Below, piece by piece: positions 25,339 through 31,972 of a stretch of DNA of 64,000 bases. The notes under the pieces were generated by a model. That model was not told the origin of the DNA. It saw only the letters and a program-made list of their open reading frames with translations, and did no database searches. The position numbers and the translations under genes were made by a program. The stretch is taken from the NCBI RefSeq assembly GCF_000576555.1, contig NZ_CP007145.1:3990501-4054500 (forward strand), given 5' to 3'. This DNA comes from Hymenobacter swuensis DY53. GTDB taxonomy: Bacteria; Bacteroidota; Bacteroidia; Cytophagales; Hymenobacteraceae. Numbering within the stretch: position 1 is the stretch's first letter; each line of letters opens with the position of its first letter.

Positions 25339-26196
25339 CTACTGCCACCCCCGCGCCGCCAGTTGCCGGGCGGCTGCTTCGGGATTCAGCCACTTTGATT
25401 CCAGGCCGGGGCCGCTGAGGTAGAGGCAGCCGCCCTCCCCCACCGTGCGGATGATGGCGCGGTACTGATCCGGGGGCAAGGCGGGGCAGCCGCGGCTGTT
25501 GCCGGCTTGGCCGTGGCGCTGCAGATGCTGCTGGCTCACGTAGTCGGCGGCGTGGAGGACCACGTAGCGGCGCAGGGCGTTGTCGTTCTGGCCCGCATCG
25601 AGGCCGCGCAGGCGGCGCGAGAGGCCGTGCTTGCCGCCGTAGGTATCCTGGGTGCGGTAGAAACCCAGGGCGGTGCAGGCTGATTTCATGACGTTGGAGA
25701 AGCGCCGGGCGCGCAGGTGGCCCGAACCCCGGCCGTGGGCGACGTGGCTGCGGTGCAGCACCTGGGCCTTGCCCAAATCCAGCACCCACAAACGCTTTTC
25801 GGAGGAAGGCAGATCCATATCGGCCACGGCTAGTATACCCGGCTGGCTGATTTTGCCCGCTTGGCGCAGCATGAGGTAGCCCACGCAGGCCCGTTCCAGT
25901 ACTTCCGGGCGCGGCATTTCCGCTTCGGGGCCGAGCTTGGCCCGCAGCTGCCGCACAGCCTGGCGCAGCGAATCGGGCACGGCAGCTAGCGGCTCCAATG
26001 GCGTCAGGCGCAAGGAATCGGGCAAGGCAGGTGCGGCGGAGGAATCGGGAGCTGGAGCAACGGCTACGGCGGCGCGGGCCGCTACCGCCTCACCCGCCCA
26101 GGATTGGCAACCGGCCAGCACTACTCCCGTCAGCAGCAGCCCTACTGCTGACTGCCAGCGGCCAAAAAACGAACAAAAAGTAGCAGTAGAACGCAT
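25339..26196 (-). CDS. YkuD_2-family L,D-transpeptidase-like lipoprotein (paralog B)
   Basis: About 285 residues. The N-terminus is a lipoprotein signal with lipobox LAGC (Cys30), then an Ala/Pro-rich linker to about residue 75. The catalytic-type domain has LWVLDLGKAQVLHRSHVAHG, TALGFYRTQDTYGGKHGLSR, His215 in VVLHAADYV and Cys237 in NSRGCPALP. It shares all key motifs with paralog A at 21390-22229, but the linker and the anchor type differ. The ATG at 26194-26196 places the lipobox correctly. The gene lies 48 bases upstream of the broken small gene, in the same direction, so the two may have been one transcript. Confidence 0.88.
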   Translation of the reverse strand: MRSTATFCSFFGRWQSAVGLLLTGVVLAGCQSWAGEAVAARAAVAVAPAPDSSAAPALPDSLRLTPLEPLAAVPDSLRQAVRQLRAKLGPEAEMPRPEVLERACVGYLMLRQAGKISQPGILAVADMDLPSSEKRLWVLDLGKAQVLHRSHVAHGRGSGHLRARRFSNVMKSACTALGFYRTQDTYGGKHGLSRRLRGLDAGQNDNALRRYVVLHAADYVSQQHLQRHGQAGNSRGCPALPPDQYRAIIRTVGEGGCLYLSGPGLESKWLNPEAAARQLAARGWQ

Positions 26197-26293
26197 AGGA
26201 ACGGGGTAAATACCGCCCGAAAATCCGTATTCGGCGCGCTGCATCCAAGCCAACAGGTCCGGCATAACGGTCGGCGTACTACTTAACTAAGCG

Positions 26294-26327
26294 AAAAGCC
26301 TCTTTCCCGCTACGGAAAGAGGCTTTT
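26294..26327 (-). terminator. Intrinsic terminator
   Basis: A 14-bp stem, AAAAGCCTCTTTCC with GGAAAGAGGCTTTT, and a 6-base loop, directly downstream of the small frame at 26331-26525 and upstream of paralog B. Confidence 0.8.
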
Positions 26328-26330
26328 GCC

Positions 26331-26525
26331 TTACCAACGCTTGCCGGAATAATACGGCGCGGAGCGGGCGTGATTCCGGCAGCGCGCCGCCGCCTGCTGC
26401 TCCGTCAGTCGCCGCCGCGTAGGCAGCGGCACCGGCGGCGGCCCAACAGGCACCGATATGGTTGATAGGTTCAGCGGCGAGGAAATCAGACCAATGGAAA
26501 GAGCGGAATTCGAGAAAATTGACAT
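26331..26525 (-). CDS. Small hypothetical protein, about 64 aa
   Basis: The frame begins MSIFSNSALSIGLISSPLNL and ends RNHARSAPYYSGKRW. It has no recognised family and a Pro/Val-rich middle. Two points support it: an ATG with a purine-rich stretch upstream, and a terminator 4 bases after the stop. The C-terminal Tyr-Tyr-Ser-Gly-Lys-Arg ending looks more like a real protein end than random sequence. It could still be a chance frame. Confidence 0.5.
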   Translation of the reverse strand: MSIFSNSALSIGLISSPLNLSTISVPVGPPPVPLPTRRRLTEQQAAARCRNHARSAPYYSGKRW

Positions 26526-26653
26526 GGGGAAGAATCTTAGGAAGTGAAGAAAATGGGGCTGATTTTCGGTCCGGCAACTCGTTTAGCCGTCGGGCCGGCC
26601 CTGGGGCGAACGGGGCAGCGGAACGATGTCGGAACAACATCAGCTTCCGACAA

Positions 26654-26686
26654 CCGGCCCGACGGCTAGAAAAGCCGTCGGACCGG
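26654..26686 (-). terminator. Hairpin downstream of the TonB receptor gene
   Basis: A 14-bp stem with one mismatch, CCGGCCCGACGGCT with AGCCGTCGGACCGG, 20 bases after the stop at 26706. A second copy of GCCGTCGGGCCGG lies at 26587-26599. A T-run is lacking, so termination strength is uncertain. Confidence 0.55.
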
Positions 26687-26705
26687 GGCTGCCGGGCCGG
26701 AGCCG

Positions 26706-28994
26706 CTAAAACAGCACGCTGGCGTTGAGCTTGGCGTAGAAGGGCGTACCGGGCGTGAAATGCAACTCCGAAACTGGCGCGGCCTCATTGCGGAGGCGGG
26801 TGGTGGTATCAAACTGGGCCTGGTTCCATTCCACGTTCAGCAGGTTTTCCACGGTGGCGCCCACCTGAAAACGGCGTTTGGTGTAGGTGGCCACGGCATC
26901 GAACAGGAAGTAGCCCTTGGCCCGCACCGAGTTGTCCTCGTTGGCGGGGCGGGAATCGATGTGGCGGTAGCGCAGGCTGGCGCTGAAGCCACCGGGCCGC
27001 CGCAGCGTGAGGCCGCCCACGCTGGTAAACGTAGGGGCCAGCGGAATGCGGTTGGCCGAGCTGGGCTCGCCCACCAGGCGGCCCCGGTTGAAGTTCAGAT
27101 CCACATCGGCAAACAGGCTGCGGGTGAGCTGGTAGCGGGCGGCTACATCGAGGCCGTAGCGGCGGGTGCGGCCGGCGCTTTCCACCACGCCTTCGTCGCC
27201 CACGTACACCAGCTCATCCTGCAGGTGCAGGGCCCACAAGGCCGTATTCACCACCAGCGCGGGCACCGGCTTGAACGTGCTGCCGGCCTCGTAGCCGAGG
27301 GCGCGGGGCAGCACGTTACCGGTCGGGTTGATAACCACGGCCCGGGCGTCGTTGGAGTGGAACCCGAACCCCGAGCGCACGAACAGCTGCACGGCCGGCG
27401 TCACATCATAATACAGATTCAGCTTGGGGCTCACCCGCGCCTTCCCGGCCCGACCCGACAGCGAATCCACCCGGTCTTCGCGGAACCGGAAGCGGAAGTA
27501 ATCGGCGCGCAACGCGGCGTTGAGCGTGAGCCGATCGGTGAGGCTGAGCGTGGCGTCGAGGTAGCCGTTCAGGTTCTGCTCGTACACCCGGCCGGTTACG
27601 ATGGTATCCGTCACGGTGCGCCGCACCGAGTTCAGCAGCGCCACATCAATGTCGTCGAGGCGGGTACCCAGGCCGGCGGTAGTGCGCAGACTGCGGCTGC
27701 CGAGCTGGAAATTCCGCTCGTAGGTCCCGGTGTAGCCGTAGATGTTGCGGCCGTCGGTCTGCCGGATCTGGTCCCCATCCACCGGGTTGTTCAGGAAGAA
27801 GGTGAAGTTGGAGTACAGGTTGAAATCGTAGCGGGAGTAGTACACCTGCTGGCGCAGCACGGCCTCGTGGGGCAGTTCGGTAGTAAGTACCGCCGAGGCA
27901 TTGGTGCGGCTGGTGGAGCCGCCTTCGGTAGGATCAATACTGCCGAAGCGCGAAATCACGCCCTCCCGAATGCCCCGCTCCGGTATCTGGCCTGAGGCGT
28001 CCCAGCGGGAGCTGAACCGGGAAGCCAGCAGCATCAGGGAGGTGCGGTCGGAAAGCTGGCCGGTGTACTTGGCCAGCCCGTTGAACCGGTTGAAGTGCTG
28101 TTTGGCGTCGAAATAGGAGTTGGTAAAGTTGTACTCGGCGGCGACGTAGGCATTTTCGGGGCCCTTACCCAGCAGGTGGCCGTTCAGGGGCAGCAGGTTC
28201 ACCAGGGCCACGGCCCGGCGGGTGTCAAACTGGCCCAACTCCACTTTTACCTGGCTTTGGTCGAGGCGGGTTTTGGTGGTAAACTCCCCGGCTCCGGCCG
28301 TGGCGAAATCCCCGAACCGGGCCGTATACGGGCCTTTGTACACCCGCAGCTGGTCCACGGTTTCGGGAATCACGAAGTGAAAATCGGCGTAGCCCTGGCC
28401 GTGGGCGTGGCTGACCATGTTCACCGGCAGCCCGTCGATGCTCACGTTGAAATCGGTACCGTGGTCCACATCGAAGCCCCGGATGAAAATCTGCTCGGCC
28501 TTGCCCCCGCCCGCGTGCTGGGCAATGACGAGGCCCGGCACCAGCGGCAGTAGATCCTGGGCCGAATTGACGGGCCGCAGCAGCTTATCGATGTTGGAAA
28601 TGGCGGCCAGACTCTGGTTCGGGTCGCGGGGCTGGGCCACCGTTACCTCGGCCAGCGTAAGTGAGGTGGCGGGCAGCCGCAGGGCCACGGTGCCGGTTTC
28701 GCCGGCCGCCAGTGTCAGGGTGTGGGTGCGGGGCGCGAAGCCCAGCCCGCTGGCTTGCACGGTGTAGGTGCCAGCCGGCAGCCCGCCCAGTCGGAACGTG
28801 CCCAGCGCATCGGCTGTGGTACCCCCGGGCCGGCGCAATACCTGCACGCTCACGCCGTGCAGCGGCCGGCCGGAAGCCGAATCAGCCACGGTACCGCGCA
28901 CAGTGGCCGTAGTTTGCGCCCGGGCATCAACCGCACACAACGAAGCCGTCAACCCCAGGCCGACGGGTAAAATTCCATACAAGTAGAGGCGCAT
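26706..28994 (-). CDS. TonB-dependent receptor with histidine-rich plug
   Basis: An outer-membrane active transporter of about 762 residues, energised by TonB-ExbBD. After a signal peptide (cleavage near DARAQ) comes a carboxypeptidase-like domain with VRGTVADSASGRPLHGVSV. The plug domain carries IFIRGFDVDHGTDFNVSIDG and VSHAHGQGYADFHFVIPE, with several His and Asp residues that are conserved in a subgroup of receptors I recall from other phyla. The rest is a 22-strand barrel ending NASVLF, with the usual C-terminal aromatic. The ligand is not known; metal or metal-chelate uptake is inferred from the HupE neighbour. The ATG at 28992-28994 is preferred over the longer frame. It is the last gene of the run starting at 34054. 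Confidence 0.93.
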   Translation of the reverse strand: MRLYLYGILPVGLGLTASLCAVDARAQTTATVRGTVADSASGRPLHGVSVQVLRRPGGTTADALGTFRLGGLPAGTYTVQASGLGFAPRTHTLTLAAGETGTVALRLPATSLTLAEVTVAQPRDPNQSLAAISNIDKLLRPVNSAQDLLPLVPGLVIAQHAGGGKAEQIFIRGFDVDHGTDFNVSIDGLPVNMVSHAHGQGYADFHFVIPETVDQLRVYKGPYTARFGDFATAGAGEFTTKTRLDQSQVKVELGQFDTRRAVALVNLLPLNGHLLGKGPENAYVAAEYNFTNSYFDAKQHFNRFNGLAKYTGQLSDRTSLMLLASRFSSRWDASGQIPERGIREGVISRFGSIDPTEGGSTSRTNASAVLTTELPHEAVLRQQVYYSRYDFNLYSNFTFFLNNPVDGDQIRQTDGRNIYGYTGTYERNFQLGSRSLRTTAGLGTRLDDIDVALLNSVRRTVTDTIVTGRVYEQNLNGYLDATLSLTDRLTLNAALRADYFRFRFREDRVDSLSGRAGKARVSPKLNLYYDVTPAVQLFVRSGFGFHSNDARAVVINPTGNVLPRALGYEAGSTFKPVPALVVNTALWALHLQDELVYVGDEGVVESAGRTRRYGLDVAARYQLTRSLFADVDLNFNRGRLVGEPSSANRIPLAPTFTSVGGLTLRRPGGFSASLRYRHIDSRPANEDNSVRAKGYFLFDAVATYTKRRFQVGATVENLLNVEWNQAQFDTTTRLRNEAAPVSELHFTPGTPFYAKLNASVLF

Positions 28995-29131
28995 ACAGCC
29001 GAAATACGACGCGCTAGTCAACGACTCAGAAGCCGGATGCAGCAGCGCGTCGGGTCAGAAGATAAGAGGAGGCCGGAGGGCGCACAGTCCCGAACCGGTC
29101 GGCGGCCCGTTCTTACGAGCAGCGGTTCACC

Positions 29132-29518
29132 TTATCCCTGCCGGGGCGGCTGGCCAATATATTCCAGGATGCCGGGCTGCACCCGGGGCTCCGCCGGCCG
29201 CTGGTAGGCTACGTACGGCTTCAGCCGCACCAAGCTAATACGCGGCGTTTCCGCCAGGCAATGCAGGTCGATGCTCTTGCCAGCCGCCAGTAGTTGGGGC
29301 GATTTTTCGGCCTTATGCTGCGCCTGCACGGCCTGCTGGTCGCCGTTGCAGGTATCGAAGCAGTCAAGGCGCAGGTAATTGCGGTGCTGGCACTCGGCAC
29401 TATGCACGTACGGATGCGCGGCCGTTGGCCCCACCGGCTCCGGCCGTCCCACCAAGCCCGCGCCCAGGCCTGCCAGGTAGGGCAGCAACAGCAGCAGGAT
29501 GAGGCAGTGGCGGAGCAT
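29132..29518 (-). CDS. Small exported cysteine protein (CxxxC)
   Basis: About 128 residues with a hydrophobic signal (LRHCLILLLLLPYLAGLGAGL). The mature part has Cys-x9-Cys-x3-Cys in ECQHRNYLRLDCFDTCNGDQ, then a second region with SIDLHC. This spacing recalls small secreted proteins often found next to TonB-dependent receptors in Bacteroidota, which have an LxCxGxC-type motif; here the Gly is replaced. The function is unknown. Three close cysteines suggest metal binding or a disulfide. It lies 137 bases upstream of the TonB receptor start, in the same direction, so co-transcription is likely. Confidence 0.7.
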   Translation of the reverse strand: MLRHCLILLLLLPYLAGLGAGLVGRPEPVGPTAAHPYVHSAECQHRNYLRLDCFDTCNGDQQAVQAQHKAEKSPQLLAAGKSIDLHCLAETPRISLVRLKPYVAYQRPAEPRVQPGILEYIGQPPRQG

Positions 29519-29548
29519 GGGGTTGGACTAGTGAACTGGTAGTAAGAT

Positions 29549-29682
29549 GAACGTCATTCCGAGCATGTGGCGCATCAAGCCAGTGTGCGGAGCCGAAGTC
29601 GAGAAATCTCGCGTGCTGACATTGCCAGCGTAATCAGATTACGAACGAGCGAGATTCCTCGGCTGCGCTCGGAATGACGTTC
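29549..29682. repeat. 134-bp palindromic element with perfect 16-bp terminal repeats
   Basis: The ends are GAACGTCATTCCGAGC (29549-29564) and its exact complement (29667-29682). Inside lie a second arm pair (GAGAAATCTCGC / GCGAGATTCCTC) and a central CGTAATC-A-GATTACG palindrome. It has no open frame, and lies between the HupE gene and the small cysteine gene. It resembles a MITE- or BIME-type element. Confidence 0.8.
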
Positions 29683-29692
29683 TGACAACTCA

Positions 29693-30355
29693 TCAACTCA
29701 GCCGCTCAATCGTCCAGTAGGCGGCCATCAGGCCGATGGCGACGGAGGCGGGCACCAGCACGCGGCGCTTGTACCAGGGCTTATCGGCGGCCCAGCGGCC
29801 AATCAGCAGCCAGGCCAGCAGAATCACCGATACCTGCCCTAGCTCCACGCCCACATTGAAGGCTACCAACGACTCCACAAACATCGTCTGCGGTAAACCC
29901 AGCGTCGTTAAAGCCCCCGCGAAACCAAGGCCGTGCAGCAGTCCGAACCCGAACACCACCACAATCCGCCACGGGTTCAGACGCTCCACCACGATGTTCT
30001 CGATGGCCACGAACAGAATGGACAGCGCAATGAGTGGCTCCACCAAACTAGCCGGCGGCGACACTACACCGTACATGGCCAGCCCCAGTGTGATGGAATG
30101 CGCCACCGTGAAAGCCGTAGCCTGCCACAGCACCGGCTTCAGGCGCGGCTCCAGCAGGTACAAACTCAGCACAAATAGTACGTGGTCGATGCCCAGCGGC
30201 AGAATGTGGGTGTAGCCGAGTTGGAGGTAGGTAAAGAAGACATCGGTGCGGGAGAGTTTGCTCAGGTCAGCATCCAGCACGTGCGCGGCGGCCAGCCCCG
30301 GCAGCAACAGCAGGGCGGCGAGCAGTACGTACCGGATGAGGCGCACGGAAGACAT
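29693..30355 (-). CDS. HupE/UreJ-family membrane protein
   Basis: An inner-membrane protein of about 220 residues with a signal-like first segment (YVLLAALLLLPGLAAAH) and about six further hydrophobic segments. The family motif is GYTHILPLGIDHVLFVLSLYLL, with His residues in H-x7-DH. A later AHSITLGLAMYG and GFGLLHGLGFAGAL are also typical. HupE/UreJ proteins are regarded as nickel or cobalt permeases in hydrogenase or urease loci; neither enzyme is encoded here, so the substrate is open. The gene is 31 bases downstream of the TPR gene and is likely co-transcribed with it. Confidence 0.88.
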   Translation of the reverse strand: MSSVRLIRYVLLAALLLLPGLAAAHVLDADLSKLSRTDVFFTYLQLGYTHILPLGIDHVLFVLSLYLLEPRLKPVLWQATAFTVAHSITLGLAMYGVVSPPASLVEPLIALSILFVAIENIVVERLNPWRIVVVFGFGLLHGLGFAGALTTLGLPQTMFVESLVAFNVGVELGQVSVILLAWLLIGRWAADKPWYKRRVLVPASVAIGLMAAYWTIERLS

Positions 30356-30386
30356 TAGGAAAGCAGGCAGTTGAGCTACTTAGAAA

Positions 30387-31712
30387 TTACCGCACGGCCA
30401 GCAGCTTGCGGCCCTCGTCGGCGAGGTCGAGCGTGAGGTAGGGGTTGGTGGTCAGGGCCTGCTTGATCAGGGCCTGTCCTTCGGCGGCGCGGCCGTTCTT
30501 GGTGGCTATCAGGCCGGCGCGACACAGCAGCGTGGGGTTACGGGAGTTGGTGCGGCGGGCCGTTTTCATGTACTGCTCCGCGTCCTTATACTCACCGCGC
30601 TTGTAGTGCACCCAGGCCATGGTTTCGCACACGTCGATGTTATCAGGCCGCCGGTCATACTCAATTTTGGCGTGCTTCAGGGCTTTGTCCAATTCACCGG
30701 TTTTCACGTAGGCGTAGGCCAGCTCCCGGTCGGCATAGTGACCCATGGCCTCGTTTTCGTCGGCTTCGTTGGCGGCATCGGCCAGCATAGCAATGGCTTC
30801 CTGCGCCATCTTGCGGGCTTCGGCAGGCTGGTTGTTTTGCTGATATAACTCGGCCAGTTCCTCGGTAAAGGCGTAGTCCTTCACAATGCTACGGGCTTCC
30901 TCCAAGTGCGCAATGGCCGCCGGATACTGCTGGCGGGCCTGCGCCACCCGGCCCAGTCCCGCCAGCGCATACGCGTAGTGCGGACGGGCTGCTAGGGCCA
31001 GCTGATACTGCTGCTCGGCCTGAGTCAGGTCGCCGGTAGTTTCAAAGAGGTGGCCCAGCGTCACGCGGGCCCATTCGGTCTGCTCCAGGCCGGCGTAGCC
31101 CGCCTGCACGGCCATCTTCATAGCTTCAATGGCACCCGGCAAATCCCCGTGAATTTCGCGCAGATACGATACGCGGGAGTAGGAGCGCAGATCAGGGCGC
31201 ACCTGGTTCATTTTGTCGGCCATGCGCACAGCCTCGGGGTAGCGGCCCAGCTCCACGTTAGCGTCGCAGAGCAAACCATACACAAAAGCGTTGTTGGGAT
31301 TGATGGCCACGGCTTTCTCCGCTACGGCCAGCCCTTCCGAAAAATGGTGCTGGGTCAGGCTTAACGACGCTTTACAGCACAAGGCCTCGAAGTTTTCGGG
31401 TTCCTGGCGCAGAGCTTCGTCCAGTAGTTTCATGGCGGCCGTATCGTAGTACGGATGGTCGCCCGTTACGCGGGCTTCCTGCATATAGGCTTCGGCCAGC
31501 AACACGCGGGCCTGGTTATCGTCGGGTTTGGAGCGCAGCCGGGCCAGTAGCCCGCTGATAGCCGCTTTGGTATTGAGCCATTCGCCACCCGCCGCCAGGT
31601 CGCCGTGGCGTTCCTTAAGCGTGGGTACGAGGTCGGGTTTCTGCGTCAGAAAAATAAGCGCCCCAGCCGCTAGAAACACCGTAATCAAGACAGGGTAAAG
31701 GTATTTTCGCAT
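30387..31712 (-). CDS. Membrane-anchored tetratricopeptide (TPR) repeat protein
   Basis: About 441 residues. The N-terminus has one transmembrane segment (LYPVLITVFLAAGALIFLT). The rest is a helical TPR array of about nine repeats, for example AVAINPNNAFVYGLLCDANVELGRY and QLALAARPHYAYALAGLGRVA, with the A/G-rich TPR positions. TPR arrays act as protein-binding scaffolds; the partner is not known. It probably faces the periplasm. The gene follows the DUF4331 gene after 260 bases with three stem-loops, and the HupE gene follows 31 bases later. It may link the exported DUF4331 protein with the membrane complex; this is inferred from order only. Confidence 0.88.
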   Translation of the reverse strand: MRKYLYPVLITVFLAAGALIFLTQKPDLVPTLKERHGDLAAGGEWLNTKAAISGLLARLRSKPDDNQARVLLAEAYMQEARVTGDHPYYDTAAMKLLDEALRQEPENFEALCCKASLSLTQHHFSEGLAVAEKAVAINPNNAFVYGLLCDANVELGRYPEAVRMADKMNQVRPDLRSYSRVSYLREIHGDLPGAIEAMKMAVQAGYAGLEQTEWARVTLGHLFETTGDLTQAEQQYQLALAARPHYAYALAGLGRVAQARQQYPAAIAHLEEARSIVKDYAFTEELAELYQQNNQPAEARKMAQEAIAMLADAANEADENEAMGHYADRELAYAYVKTGELDKALKHAKIEYDRRPDNIDVCETMAWVHYKRGEYKDAEQYMKTARRTNSRNPTLLCRAGLIATKNGRAAEGQALIKQALTTNPYLTLDLADEGRKLLAVR

Positions 31713-31836
31713 AGGTTCTGACTAGTTAATGATGGTGAAATGCGGTGGTTGATTCGGTTTTCAGGAGGCCAGTTGCTGCGCAACCGCGGCAGGAAAGTAC
31801 CAGCCGGCCTTATAAAGGCCCAAACCAATCACCAAG

Positions 31837-31956
31837 GAAGGGAACCAGCCTGACGACCGGTTCCCTTCGGGGTGGTGAAAAGATAGCCGAACTCACCCAG
31901 GGTTCGGCTATCCACCCGTAGCAACCGGCCGTCCCGCCATGGGCGAACGGGCCGGT
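31837..31956 (-). promoter_or_regulatory. Three tandem stem-loops in the DUF4331-TPR spacer
   Basis: Hairpin 1 (31837-31868) is GAAGGGAACC/GGTTCCCTTC. Hairpin 2 (31882-31912) is GATAGCCGAAC/GTTCGGCTATC. Hairpin 3 (31924-31956) is ACCGGCC/GGCCGGT. They follow the DUF4331 stop within 20 bases on the minus strand. They may act as a partial terminator or mRNA stabiliser that reduces expression of downstream genes. Confidence 0.65.
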
Positions 31957-31972
31957 CAGTATTCCACGGGCT

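Noticed and set aside
26760..27995. A 411-codon plus-strand open frame opposite the TonB receptor
   Set aside because: Antisense to the barrel region of the receptor; composition and lack of any motif mark it as a shadow.
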